Origin: Streptosporangium pseudovulgare
Lineage (GTDB): Bacteria; Actinomycetota; Actinomycetes; Streptosporangiales; Streptosporangiaceae
Assembly (NCBI RefSeq): GCF_014648055.1
Contig: NZ_BMQJ01000020.1
Span: 50,047 to 114,046 of the forward strand
Reading direction: 5' to 3'
Length of the DNA: 64,000 bases
The position numbers and the translations under genes are program-made. A model generated the notes under the pieces. It searched no databases. It was given only the letters and a program-made list of their open reading frames with translations, and was not told where the DNA came from. Positions 50,496 to 58,520 of the stretch are shown here, one piece after another. How positions within the stretch are numbered: position 1 is the first letter of the stretch; every line of letters begins with the position of its first letter.

Positions 50496-50920
50496 CAGGC
50501 GGCGTCCTTCCCGGCGGTGGCGGTGTGCTTGGCCGGAGCGGTGGCGCGGGGTGCGCGCATGGTGCGGGCGCGGATGGACCAGGCGAGCCGGCCGGTGTTC
50601 TGGGCGACGTAGGGGGTGACGGTCATGCCGTCGAACTCGACAGGGACGAACGGCAGGCCCGGCAGCGAGGCCGGGGGGACCGGCTGCACGTCGGCGAGGA
50701 TCTTGACGGTGACGGTCTTCTGGCCGGCCTTGACGGTGGGGTCGGCGTCCATGACGGCGACCTGCCAGACCGGTTCGCCGGTGGTCTTGTCCTTGGCGTA
50801 GACGGTCCGGCCGTTCGCGGAGGCGGTGAAGTCCTTGACCTGCTCGACCTCGCCGACGATGTAGCAGCCGTGCGGGAAGACCTGCTCGAAGCTGACGGGG
50901 ATGGGGCCCTGGATGGCCAT
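50495..50920 (-). CDS. pra: Pra-like activator of AICE replication, integration and excision
   Basis: 141 aa. Matches the pSAM2 Pra type as I recall it: MAIQGPIPVSFEQVFPHGCY near the N-terminus, then EPVWQVAVMDADP, TVTVKI and FVPVEFDGMTVTPYV. In pSAM2, Pra switches on the rep-xis-int operon. ATG 50920 has AAAGGA 6 nt upstream. The 16-bp dyad at 50936-50951 sits directly upstream, so the gene is probably repressed or activated through it. Confidence 0.88.
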   Translation of the reverse strand: MAIQGPIPVSFEQVFPHGCYIVGEVEQVKDFTASANGRTVYAKDKTTGEPVWQVAVMDADPTVKAGQKTVTVKILADVQPVPPASLPGLPFVPVEFDGMTVTPYVAQNTGRLAWSIRARTMRAPRATAPAKHTATAGKDAA

Positions 50921-50935
50921 GACGACAATCCTTTC

Positions 50936-51038
50936 GTCTATCCCCCTAGACAGGGCGGTGGCTCCGCGAAGACGAGGTGTCTAGGGGGCTATGCAAGCAA
51001 GGTAAGCCGGAGTCGATGAACTGTCTAGGGGGGTCGAC
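50936..51038. promoter_or_regulatory. Operator cluster upstream of pra (three GTCTA dyads)
   Basis: Copies of a 16-bp dyad, consensus GTCTA-GGGGGM-TAGAC. 50936-50951 (GTCTATCCCCCTAGAC, perfect 5-nt arms), 50979-50994 (GTCTAGGGGGCTATGC) and 51023-51038 (GTCTAGGGGGGTCGAC). Spacing is 43-44 nt start to start, about four helical turns, which suits cooperative binding on one DNA face. CTAG is normally rare in such GC-rich genomes. Confidence 0.75.
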
Positions 51039-51045
51039 AAATTTC

Positions 51046-51867
51046 CTAGGAGAACGTCCAGAACGCCGCGGTGGCGTCGTCGTAGGTCTTGCCGCGCGGC
51101 CAGCGGGAGCCGTCCGGGTCGCTGCGCTCAGCCTCACGGACGCGGCGGATCAACTCGGCGGGACCGGAGCCGGTGAGGACGTCGAGGGCTTGACGCCAAG
51201 TGGCCAGGTGGAAGCGGTCGACGAGGCGGGAGGCCCCGTCGCTGAGCAGTGCGGCGGATCGGACGCCGCTGGTTGGCACGGTCCCGGCGAGAGCCTGTTC
51301 GGCGGCGAGGGGATCAGTGGCGGCGACCCAGAATCCGCCGTCACGGTTGCGGTGGTCGCGCAGGGTCTCCACATACTTCCGATGAGCCGCGGTGTGTTCG
51401 GGACTGCCGGAGGGCAGAGCGTCCATGCTCGCCCGGTGGGCCGCGCCGACGAGGGCTTCCCGGTCGTCGCAGACGACGAGCGGTTCCGCCGCATCAAGGG
51501 TGTCGAGGACGAGGACGGAGTCGGCCAGAACGAGGTAGTCCAGCGTGTCGGCCGTACGGCGGAGCATGACCACGGTGGCCGAGGGGGAGCCGGGATGGGT
51601 GAGATCACAGACGAAGTCGTGCAGGGACGCCACGGCTTTGATGCCTTCGGCGAGGATCTCGGTCAGTGGCTTGCCGTCCTGGGCGAGGCCGGCGATGAGG
51701 TTCGAGCCGAGGGAGCGGGCGTACCAGGCGACACCGTGAACGCAGCCCGATTCCGATCCCGCCGGGGTGCCGGCGCCGTCGAGCAGGACGATGGCGTCCG
51801 GGGTGGCGGCGACGAAGTCTTCGTTGGGTCGGCCGGGGGCCGCTTCGGTGGCGAAGGTGACGCGCAT
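51046..51867 (-). CDS. PP2C-like phosphatase in AICE regulatory cassette
   Basis: 273 aa. PP2C/PPM metal-site outline: GRPNEDF (N15-E16-D17), VLLDGAG (D30), LADS (115-118), ALLSDGASRLVD (D210) and C-terminal TYDDATAAFW (D263/D264). Cytosolic, no TM. Likely dephosphorylates a protein within the element's control circuit (inference). Immediately downstream of the HTH gene (4-nt gap), so cotranscribed with it. Phosphatases are not part of the standard AICE core. Confidence 0.8.
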   Translation of the reverse strand: MRVTFATEAAPGRPNEDFVAATPDAIVLLDGAGTPAGSESGCVHGVAWYARSLGSNLIAGLAQDGKPLTEILAEGIKAVASLHDFVCDLTHPGSPSATVVMLRRTADTLDYLVLADSVLVLDTLDAAEPLVVCDDREALVGAAHRASMDALPSGSPEHTAAHRKYVETLRDHRNRDGGFWVAATDPLAAEQALAGTVPTSGVRSAALLSDGASRLVDRFHLATWRQALDVLTGSGPAELIRRVREAERSDPDGSRWPRGKTYDDATAAFWTFS

Positions 51868-51871
51868 CAGG

Positions 51872-52711
51872 TCAGGTGTCCTCGTGCCGGTAGAGCGGAC
51901 TGGCCAGTTCCGCTTTGACCGGTTCCCCGGTGGCCGGGTCGTATTCCACCGCGACCACGGTGGAGAACCTGTGGTCGCCGACCTGTCCCCACAGGGTGGC
52001 GATCTCGGAGGTGAGCAGGTCGACCACGCCGAGAGTGCCTTGGGGGTGGATGCCGGTGAAGACCAGGACGCTGCCGTCGCCGTCCGGCCGGGCCAGCCGG
52101 CCGAGGTAGGCGTAGTCCACCGGCCGTGGCGGGTCGGAGTCTTCCCCGGAGCGGTAGGACTGGCCCGTACGGCGGTCTTTCAGGGTCCACGCACCGTCCT
52201 TGATCCACTCGAAGACCGGATCGGACTCATACAGTTCGGCCATGACCGGCGACAGCTTCGGCCCGCAGATCACGATGAGGTTCGGCCGGTTGAGGTCGAT
52301 GTCCCCGCCGAGAGGGACGTGTTCGAGGCTCACCGCCAGGTCGAAGCCGCGCGCCAGGTCCTCCAGCCGCTTGGCGGCCGTGACGTCTTCCATGGCGACC
52401 ACGGGACGAGCGTTGCCGGCCTCCCGCTTGAGGGGAGTGGCCAGCGTGAGCGTCCCGGTGCCGAGGAAGGCGCCCTCGGGAGCGGGGCCGGTGTGCTTGA
52501 TCTGGTGGATGCGTCCACGCGACAGCCCGGCCTGCTCGGCGATCTGCGCGTATGAGATGCCTTGGGCGTGCAGTTCCTGGATGATGCGGCGGCGCAGGCG
52601 TGCCAGTTCGGTGACCTCCTGCTGTGCGGCGCTCAGTCGCTCGGTTGCGGCCCGGATCAGTTGATACGGGTCGGCGATGGCGGCGATGCGCTCAAGGTCA
52701 CTGGATGGCAC
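51872..52711 (-). CDS. HTH regulator with unassigned C-terminal alpha/beta domain
   Basis: 279 aa from GTG 52711 (AAAGGGA 8-9 nt upstream); longer in-frame extension upstream crosses the operators and is rejected. Residues 25-75: coiled segment then sigma-70-region-4-like HTH (QGISYAQIAEQAGLSRGRIH). Residues 95-279 are a separate domain with LNRPNLIVICGPKLSP, DGAWTLKDRRTGQSY and GSVLVFTGIHPQGT. I do not recognise it; the strand-Gly-Pro pattern suggests ligand or nucleotide binding. Two GTCTA dyads lie just upstream, suggesting autoregulation. Best candidate for the protein binding the dyads, replacing the GntR-type KorSA of pSAM2. Confidence 0.75.
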   Translation of the reverse strand: MPSSDLERIAAIADPYQLIRAATERLSAAQQEVTELARLRRRIIQELHAQGISYAQIAEQAGLSRGRIHQIKHTGPAPEGAFLGTGTLTLATPLKREAGNARPVVAMEDVTAAKRLEDLARGFDLAVSLEHVPLGGDIDLNRPNLIVICGPKLSPVMAELYESDPVFEWIKDGAWTLKDRRTGQSYRSGEDSDPPRPVDYAYLGRLARPDGDGSVLVFTGIHPQGTLGVVDLLTSEIATLWGQVGDHRFSTVVAVEYDPATGEPVKAELASPLYRHEDT

Positions 52712-52741
52712 GGCGGGTCCCTTTCGGTGGTGCTCCACCGA

Positions 52742-52781
52742 GTCTAGACCCCTAGACGAAATGTCGTCTATCCCCCTTGAC
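52742..52781. promoter_or_regulatory. Operator pair upstream of the HTH/PP2C operon
   Basis: GTCTAGACCCCTAGAC at 52742-52757 (perfect arms) and GTCTATCCCCCTTGAC at 52766-52781 (one mismatch), 24 nt apart, in the promoter region of the minus-strand HTH gene. Confidence 0.75.
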
Positions 52782-52857
52782 AGTGCTGGTTTGAGTGGTT
52801 CGCCGGTTTTAGGATTCACCGCCCGGATCGCTGAGCGCCGCTTCGGTACACCACGTG

Positions 52858-53130
52858 TCACCGCACGCGCCCCGTCAGCAGGGCCGCCCACAGCTCTTGC
52901 GCCTTGCTCGCAGTGGTGCGGGCGGTTTCGGTGATGTCGGGACGGGGGCCCTGCACGGTGCGGCGCAGGTAGGACTGCCCGCCCGCGGAGCACAGTTCGT
53001 AGACGACCGAACGGCAGTGACAGGTCCAGGCGATCACCCGGCAGCGCTCACCACGCCGTGCGGTGATCCAGGTCAGCAGGACATGGCCGGCCTGCAACGG
53101 CCCGACGTGCGGAGCGAGGCACTCGCTCAT
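52858..53130 (-). CDS. Small hypothetical protein of the regulatory cassette
   Basis: 90 aa from ATG 53130 (MSECLAPHVGPLQAGHVLL). Contains WTCHCRSVVYELCSAGG with three Cys, then a helical end. Overlaps the stop of the ATP-binding gene by 4 nt (53127-53130), supporting translation. Longer frame on the same strand starting at 53565 runs antisense-in-frame through the ATPase gene and is rejected. Function unknown; small partners of this type often follow RsbW-like/XRE pairs in actinomycetes. Confidence 0.75.
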   Translation of the reverse strand: MSECLAPHVGPLQAGHVLLTWITARRGERCRVIAWTCHCRSVVYELCSAGGQSYLRRTVQGPRPDITETARTTASKAQELWAALLTGRVR

Positions 53131-53534
53131 CGCGTGGCCGTTTGCTGGGGAGCCAAATCCAGCGCGGCCCAGACGATGCGGCCTTGTTCGTCTCCGGTCA
53201 CACCCCAACTCACTGCCATGGCGGCGACGAGAGCCAGGCCGCGCCCGCCTTCCTCGTCCTCCTGCGGCGGGAGGGGGTGGGGAGCGCGTGGGCCGCCCTG
53301 GTCGAGGACGCCGAGCCAGATCCGGTCGCGGTCGGCCTGAACGGCGACGGTGAAGCAGCCACCGAACCGGCCGCTTGCCGAATGCCGGACCGCGTTGGTG
53401 GCTAACTCGCTGACGATCAGTTCGGCGTCCTCGATTCCGGGCCGGGAGCCGAGAAGGGTGGTGATGAACCGTCGTGCTTCGGCGATTGCGATAGGAGAGC
53501 CGGGGAAGGTGCGGGACATGCGCCAGGACGACAT
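53127..53534 (-). CDS. RsbW-like ATP-binding protein (anti-sigma kinase family)
   Basis: 135 aa. HATPase_c_2 outline: N box VSELATNAVRHSASG, G1-like VLDQGGP, and GGRGLALVAAMAVSWGV. Such small ATPases are commonly paired with XRE/DUF5753 regulators in Streptomyces and relatives, and one is encoded 100 nt upstream here. A GTCTA dyad lies at 53548-53563, 14 nt before the start, so it is probably controlled with the element core. Confidence 0.88.
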   Translation of the reverse strand: MSSWRMSRTFPGSPIAIAEARRFITTLLGSRPGIEDAELIVSELATNAVRHSASGRFGGCFTVAVQADRDRIWLGVLDQGGPRAPHPLPPQEDEEGGRGLALVAAMAVSWGVTGDEQGRIVWAALDLAPQQTATR

Positions 53535-53547
53535 AGCGGACTCCGAT

Positions 53548-53563
53548 GTCTAGGGGGCTATAC
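53548..53563. promoter_or_regulatory. Sixth GTCTA dyad, upstream of the RsbW-like gene
   Basis: GTCTAGGGGGCTATAC, 4 of 5 arm positions paired. Only 14-29 nt upstream of the start codon, so binding would occlude the promoter or ribosome binding site. Confidence 0.65.
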
Positions 53564-53633
53564 ATCCATGTCGCCAGCGTATGAGCGATACTAGAAGTAG
53601 CTCAAGGCATAGGACGCATAAATGCGTCAGTTG

Positions 53634-54470
53634 CTAGAGGCGGTTTGCCAAGGCGCGATAGTCGGCACCGATTCGCCCCAGTAAGTCCCGCAGCTCCTCG
53701 CCATAGACGGCAGCCGCCACAAACGCCTCAAAGGTCTCCTCATGGACCGAGAGCTCTGCGGACTCGGTCAACGTCAGATCACCCGTGAGGCTCTCCACCA
53801 CGCTCACCGCCCCGTCATAGACGGTGAACCCATGCAACGGGAACGCCGGCGCCTGCACCGACCACGGCACCACCCCAAGACGGACGTGCGGAAGTGTCGT
53901 CACCTGCACCAGCCGATCGAGCTGAGCCGCCATCAACGCCGGCGACCCGGGCCAGGTACGGACGGCGCCCTCGGTCAGCACGAAGGAGAACTCCCGGCCG
54001 GAGTCGAACAAGACCGCCTGAGCCTCCACCCGCACCGCCGCGGCCTTGGCGGCATCCTCCTCATCCACCTCCCGGCCGACCATCAATGCCAGCCGGGCAT
54101 ACTCCGCCGTCTGCAACAGCGCCGGAACCATTGCCGAAGAAAACACCACCACCCGGCGAGACGAACGAAGCCGAGCAGCATTGGCCGCCTCCCTGCCGAC
54201 AAGGCCACCTCTGAGCCGGGAGACCTCATCCCGCAGTCGGGCGAGCAGCGCATCCAGCTCCGTACGGCCCACCTCATCCAAGCCCAGCGCGGCAACGAGC
54301 CGCTCCACCGTCTCCGGAACCGGTAACAGCCGGCCCGTCTCGATCCGGGAGATCGTCGGCTGGGCCACCCCAGCCCGCGTCGCCAGCTCCTTGCCCGTCA
54401 GCCCGGCATCCTTGCGCAACCGGCGCAGCAGCTCACCCAGCGCCCGCAGGCGATCCCGACGATCCTCCAC
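53634..54470 (-). CDS. XRE-family regulator with DUF5753 domain
   Basis: 278 aa. N-terminal HTH_31/XRE domain 8-65 (LRKDAGLTGKELATRAGVAQ, PTISRIETGRLLPVPETV), then DUF5753 from about 85 to 270 (VPALLQTAEYARL, SEFSFVLTEGAVRTW-like region, VTTLPHVRLGVVPW, FTVYDGAVSVVESL). This is the large actinomycete family that usually accompanies a small ATPase and a DUF397 protein in developmental or defensive regulation. Last element of the regulatory cassette; own promoter probable. Confidence 0.92.
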   Translation of the reverse strand: MEDRRDRLRALGELLRRLRKDAGLTGKELATRAGVAQPTISRIETGRLLPVPETVERLVAALGLDEVGRTELDALLARLRDEVSRLRGGLVGREAANAARLRSSRRVVVFSSAMVPALLQTAEYARLALMVGREVDEEDAAKAAAVRVEAQAVLFDSGREFSFVLTEGAVRTWPGSPALMAAQLDRLVQVTTLPHVRLGVVPWSVQAPAFPLHGFTVYDGAVSVVESLTGDLTLTESAELSVHEETFEAFVAAAVYGEELRDLLGRIGADYRALANRL

Positions 54471-54544
54471 ACCAGCGTTCTACCAGCCGTCCGCACACCG
54501 GGCACTGACTCGTCTTGGATCACTGCCGAATTGTTCTTATGGGT

Positions 54545-54690
54545 ATCAAGCGGCGGCGCGCCGCGCCGCCGTACCCGGCCCTCCGCCGCCCGCCGGCCGG
54601 GCATGCGGCCTGGGGGCCGGTCCCGGCCGCCGGCGACCCGGGCCGTAGCCGCACCGCGTGCCCGCCGTACCCAACCAACTCGCCGACCCT
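54545..54690. repeat. Dispersed GC-rich repeat A, copy 1
   Basis: Starts at TCAAGCGGCGGCGCGCCGCG (a palindromic GCGGCGGCGCG block) and shows blockwise similarity, about three in four positions by eye, to 63491-63603, including TGCGGC-TGGG-GCCGGTC-CGGCCG and GCCCGCCGTACC. Fills most of the gap between the XRE gene and the next cargo gene. Confidence 0.6.
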
Positions 54691-54757
54691 CGCGGCGCAC
54701 CGCCAGGCGTATCCGGATCACCATCTGTTGAGATCGAGGCAGTCCGCAGATCGAATG

Positions 54758-55342
54758 TCAGGTAATGACGTCAGCGCTGTCTCGGGCCTCAGAACGGCGA
54801 GACGCATCGGCGAGGTTGCGACGGTGGAGCTTGATCAGGATGTAGGCGGCGAGAGCGTAAGCAGGCCCGTAGAGGAAGGGCGGAATGCCGATGCCCGTGC
54901 CGTCCCGGTAGCAGGTGTACTCGTCAGGAAGGGACATGGGATCGGCCGGCGGGCACTGGGTCAGATCCGACCAGGGGCCGACGACGTTGGCGGCGAAGTT
55001 GACCGCCGCAAGAACACCCAGGATCACGGCCACAACCACAGTGGTTCGGTCCTGCCACCGTCGCCGAAGCAAGGCTGCGACGGCCACCATGGGCACAGGG
55101 AGCGCGAAGGCCAGCATGACCACTTCGACGTTCCCCAGCGCATGCATGATGTCCATGCCCACGGAGCCCAGATAGCCGATACCAAGGCCCTGAGCCAAGG
55201 GGTAGATCCCAATTCCGTCTATGACGTGGAAGTCGTAGTAGAAGAGGCCAGTGCTCGCGATGAGCCTACTGCCGGCCCAGGCCGTGACCGAGGGGAAGAG
55301 CGCGAGCAACGCAGCCGCCGACCACCAATGCCGTACCCGCAT
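54758..55342 (-). CDS. Orphan polytopic membrane protein (cargo)
   Basis: 194 aa, about four TM helices: 8-24, 65-88 (VVMLAFALPVPMVAVAALL), 98-118 and 152-170. A Cys-containing extracytoplasmic loop (LTQCPPADPMSLPDEYTCYRDG) could form a disulfide. Ends with a charged tail. No recognised family; DUF-type actinobacterial membrane protein. Lies between repeats A and B. Confidence 0.72.
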   Translation of the reverse strand: MRVRHWWSAAALLALFPSVTAWAGSRLIASTGLFYYDFHVIDGIGIYPLAQGLGIGYLGSVGMDIMHALGNVEVVMLAFALPVPMVAVAALLRRRWQDRTTVVVAVILGVLAAVNFAANVVGPWSDLTQCPPADPMSLPDEYTCYRDGTGIGIPPFLYGPAYALAAYILIKLHRRNLADASRRSEARDSADVIT

Positions 55343-55758
55343 CTACCCTGCTCCCCACCAACGGTGCCGAATGAGACAGAGAGTCTGTCATGAGATCACT
55401 CCTGTGGATCTTTCCGCATCGGTGACGTGGGACGGAGCCGGTACTACTGTCACGATCGCCTGAGGGTGGCTGATCCCCGTTCAGGGCTGGGGGCGATCGA
55501 CGGTCCGGGGGTTCGTTCCTCACCCCCGCCCCACCGAGCACCAAGGCGACAAAGGTGCAGACGCTCCCCATCCCCTCGCGTGCCCGTTACGTGCCCGTCA
55601 GGAGGATGATCAAGGGGGACTCGCGGGGAACCACAGGCATTCAAAACGCTCCCCCGCAGGTCAGCATCTTCCCAGCTCAACAGTCAGGCGCGATAGAGAC
55701 TTCTCAAGCTGGTAGACCGGGTTCGTTCTGTCCAAGCCTCTCGGCGCTGAAGGCAAGG
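55343..55758. other. Gap with repeat B, no gene supported
   Basis: Contains repeat B (about 55450-55523) and otherwise no coding frame with a start signal. A CAGGAGG at 55600-55606 precedes ATGATCAAGG but that frame closes quickly. Confidence 0.55.
55450..55523. repeat. Dispersed repeat B, copy 1 (hairpin)
   Basis: CACGATCGCC and GGGCGATCGAC arms flank about 25 nt, followed by GTCCGGG and GTTCGTTCCTCA. The same layout is at 63670-63741. Confidence 0.65.
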
Positions 55759-57276
55759 TTAGGGTTCTTCGCTGGAGGCAGGATTTTGGTCGGTCAGGTC
55801 AGAGTCTGATCGCTTGCCGATGTTGATCCCGTTCGACTCCAGGGCTTCTACCGCGCCGAACAGCATGGGGAGATGCTCTATACCGAGGGATCCGGTCGCG
55901 ATGCGCAGAAGCTCCCCTGCGCGGTGTGGCGGAACCGCGATCATGGTTCCCCGCGGGTCAGCATCAGCTTCGACCTTCGCTCTTAACCGACTGTATGGCA
56001 TTGAGGAATTTAATGAGGCTAGGTCCCATGGCGCCTCACAATCTTCTCCCGGGTTTGCTTTCTTAGCATATACGGTTACCCCTTGACCGATGACCTTTGT
56101 CCAGTTGTTTTCGACGACAATTCGAACCCCGGCATTCTGTGTGCTACTTTCTCTGGCGATGTGCACAAACATTGCTAGAGGAGTCTTCTGAATAACCATG
56201 GCTGCCGCCAGGGTCAAAGTGTCGATCTGTTCATCATCAACATGGCAGGAGTCTGCGAAGTGGATTATTTTTATCCTATAGAGCCACTGCATCAAGGCGT
56301 TGTTGATAGTGTTAATAAAGGTGCCTTCGGATCGCGATTTCCAGTCCGCCTCAAAGAGATCCTGAAGATCGGTTTCTTTTCCCTCTCGAAGTGCCAGCAG
56401 ATACAATCCGTCACTGCCGTAGGGCCACCGAACAACCCCTCCATACTCACGTAGATGCATAAAGGTGCGCGTAGGGTCGGTGTAGCCAATCTCCAGTGGG
56501 ATGCCCCCATTTTCAGCTAGCGGTCCGATGGTCTCCGAGAGACTCCGGAAACGAAAACTGTCTTTCTCGACCTCGAACCATAGCCGCCGTGCTCTCCATC
56601 CCGAGAGAAGATGAATATGGCCATCGTAGCCCGCCCCCTGCTGCTCCTGGTCTACGCAGGCGACTATTCCTTGCCGCGAGAGCGCCTCATCGAGCACCTT
56701 CTGATTTCGGCGTCGCTCCTTGTCTCTGCTGGGTCCCATACCAAGCGGCACGTGCGCGACGAGGAGTTCGCCTGTGATGAAAAGTCGTAGCAAATACCAG
56801 AGGACTGCGTCTGCTTCGCTGTCCCATCCTCCGAACGGCTGTCCCATCGCACTGACAATGCCCTTGTCGTAGGCGGGAACCCCCGTTTTTCGAAAGGATC
56901 TTGCAACTTCGCTCCCTATGGCGCCGGCCAGTGCGGCGAGCTTGCGACCGATCTTGCGATGCTCTGTGGGGGGGACTCTATTGGCCATGTTTGCTCCAGT
57001 TAATAGCAAGGAGCTGCTCTGCAACATAACAGACAGCGCTGACAGTTCTGTTTGACCGGACGCCAGCGTACTGTCTCGACGCTGCACGCCAAAGAGATAT
57101 GTCCCGACCTGCATCTTGCTTTCGTGGCTAGCCGCGTACAATGCTTGCCCGCGGCCTGGTGACCACTGCAGGCCTTCGGGAGTCGCGTAGTCCTCAAGCG
57201 GGTTTTCCTCTGTGGGGGGTGGGCGTCTATAGACCTCTTGCCCGACCGACCTTTTCGACCTTGCGTCGCGAGGCAC
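55759..57276 (-). CDS. Unknown 505-aa cargo protein, second gene of AT-richer operon
   Basis: No family recognised. Predicted soluble, mixed alpha/beta. Notable segments: MGQPFGGWDSEADAVLWYLL, DGHIHLLSGWRARRLWFEVE, EIGYTDPTRTFMHLREYGG, VHIARESSTQNAGVRIVVEN and IGKRSDSDLTDQN. No P-loop, nuclease or kinase signature is visible. GTG 57276 lies 50 nt inside the upstream gene; with no ribosome binding site visible, translation is probably coupled. Base composition is visibly poorer in GC than the chromosome and codon third positions are mixed, indicating acquisition from elsewhere. Position in the AICE cargo zone makes a defence, immunity or competition role plausible, but that is inference only. 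Confidence 0.72.
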   Translation of the reverse strand: MPRDARSKRSVGQEVYRRPPPTEENPLEDYATPEGLQWSPGRGQALYAASHESKMQVGTYLFGVQRRDSTLASGQTELSALSVMLQSSSLLLTGANMANRVPPTEHRKIGRKLAALAGAIGSEVARSFRKTGVPAYDKGIVSAMGQPFGGWDSEADAVLWYLLRLFITGELLVAHVPLGMGPSRDKERRRNQKVLDEALSRQGIVACVDQEQQGAGYDGHIHLLSGWRARRLWFEVEKDSFRFRSLSETIGPLAENGGIPLEIGYTDPTRTFMHLREYGGVVRWPYGSDGLYLLALREGKETDLQDLFEADWKSRSEGTFINTINNALMQWLYRIKIIHFADSCHVDDEQIDTLTLAAAMVIQKTPLAMFVHIARESSTQNAGVRIVVENNWTKVIGQGVTVYAKKANPGEDCEAPWDLASLNSSMPYSRLRAKVEADADPRGTMIAVPPHRAGELLRIATGSLGIEHLPMLFGAVEALESNGINIGKRSDSDLTDQNPASSEEP

Positions 57277-57943
57277 GCACTGCGTCGGCTAGATCCATCC
57301 CCTGATTGCGTACTTGATCGTATTCTTTCCAGCCGTCATCGCCTCGATCTGCGCGTCCAAGGATCTTGTATACAGAATCATCGGATTCTTGGTCATCTGG
57401 CAAATCTGAGAGCCCTCCATGCTCACCTAGCCAGTCAGCGAGGGCTTGGCAGCACTGCCAGAGTTCAGCATATGCCTCTTGGACTGCTTCGTTGTCAAAG
57501 TACCTTTCGCGCCAGTCGCGAAGGAAAGAATAGAGCTCTTCCGTCTCGCTGAGTCGCCAGATAGTTCCGTGGAAGGCCACTTTTAGATAGACCATTAATC
57601 CGCTCGTCCAGGGAAAATAGTCCATCAAATCCCTGAAAGTCTCCTGGTCTCGTACGGAGGGATGTAGGCGCTGTTCTAGATCCTTAACAGTAGCCTCCAG
57701 AAGAGCGTGGGAACGCTGGAGATCCCGCAACCTGAAAGCAAGGCGGTTTGCGAGCGGGCTTAGGAGAGCGACAAGGGGTGCCGCGATCCAGAGTACTGTT
57801 AAAGGATTGCTTCTAACCCATTGTCGAACGCTCTCCGATAGAAGGAGTGCGAGGACAGCCGACACGTCTGCAGTAATCGCGATGGCTGTTAGCAGCGTAG
57901 ATGCGGCAAATCTCTCAAATGGTCCGGGAGGCGACTCTGTCAC
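57227..57943 (-). CDS. Unknown membrane-anchored coiled-coil protein, first gene of AT-richer operon
   Basis: 238 aa from GTG 57943. Two TM helices (about 14-35 and 46-65), then a coiled coil (FRLRDLQRSHALLEATVKDL, about 70-95) and a cytosolic helical domain with WTSGLMVYLKVAFHGTIWRL and AYAELWQCCQALADWLGEHG. Ends in a basic stretch RRKVEKVGRARGL. Overlaps the 505-aa gene by 50 nt. The membrane-plus-soluble two-gene layout resembles many effector/sensor defence modules in form only; no sequence signature supports a specific system. Confidence 0.72.
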   Translation of the reverse strand: MTESPPGPFERFAASTLLTAIAITADVSAVLALLLSESVRQWVRSNPLTVLWIAAPLVALLSPLANRLAFRLRDLQRSHALLEATVKDLEQRLHPSVRDQETFRDLMDYFPWTSGLMVYLKVAFHGTIWRLSETEELYSFLRDWRERYFDNEAVQEAYAELWQCCQALADWLGEHGGLSDLPDDQESDDSVYKILGRADRGDDGWKEYDQVRNQGMDLADAVRASRRKVEKVGRARGL

Positions 57944-58122
57944 GAGCGTACATTAGCCTCTATGTCAACCGTTAGATAGAGCTTGAGAACCTCCCAGAGC
58001 CCTGAGCTGCGCAGCAAGTGTTCAAGTCCGGGCTGGCGAACTTGGGGATCCGAGGACCGCAGCGAGGAGTCCTCGGCGTCGGCTGGCTCGGGCCGCACAG
58101 CCCGAGCCCAGCCTCGACGCTT

Positions 58123-58329
58123 CTACTCAGAAGCGTCGCTTTCCCTACTTTCCGGTGAGCGTTCCTCTCGGTCGCGCTCGCTCCGAACCGCGACAGCCAC
58201 CGCAATGATCCCGGCCGCGATGCCAGTTGCTTGCCCCAGCCCAGGCCAAAAGTACGCCCCCGCAACCAGCGACAGGACCGCTAAGCCCCAACCAACTGGC
58301 TTCCACCACGGCTGACGTGGCAGTGTCAT
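58123..58329 (-). CDS. Small two-TM membrane protein (cargo)
   Basis: 68 aa from ATG 58329 with AAGG 7 nt upstream; GTG 58335 in frame is less likely. MTLPRQPWWKPVGWGLAVLS then a second hydrophobic segment (ATGIAAGIIAVAVAV) and a charged tail RSERDREERSPESRESD. No function recognised. Confidence 0.6.
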   Translation of the reverse strand: MTLPRQPWWKPVGWGLAVLSLVAGAYFWPGLGQATGIAAGIIAVAVAVRSERDREERSPESRESDASE

Positions 58330-58520
58330 CAACACACCTTCTCTCTTCCACCAAGCAGAGCGATGGTGTGGACGGCCCTCCGTGCCAGCGGAGGGCCGTT
58401 CCGCTTTCGGAACCGCTCTGGCCGCCCACGTACAGAACGCTATCGGGCCAGCCGCTTAACGTCTTTGAGTAGAGATGTGCCCTGAGCTGGGCATTTACCA
58501 AGTCGCTCGACATAGCGAAT

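Noticed and set aside
52712..52993. In-frame N-terminal extension of the AICE HTH protein
   Set aside because: Crosses the two GTCTA dyads and lacks conserved sequence; GTG 52711 has a good ribosome binding site.
52858..53565. 235-aa minus-strand frame over the RsbW-like gene
   Set aside because: Its N-terminal 145 residues are a shadow of the ATPase in another frame; only the 90-aa part after the overlap is accepted.
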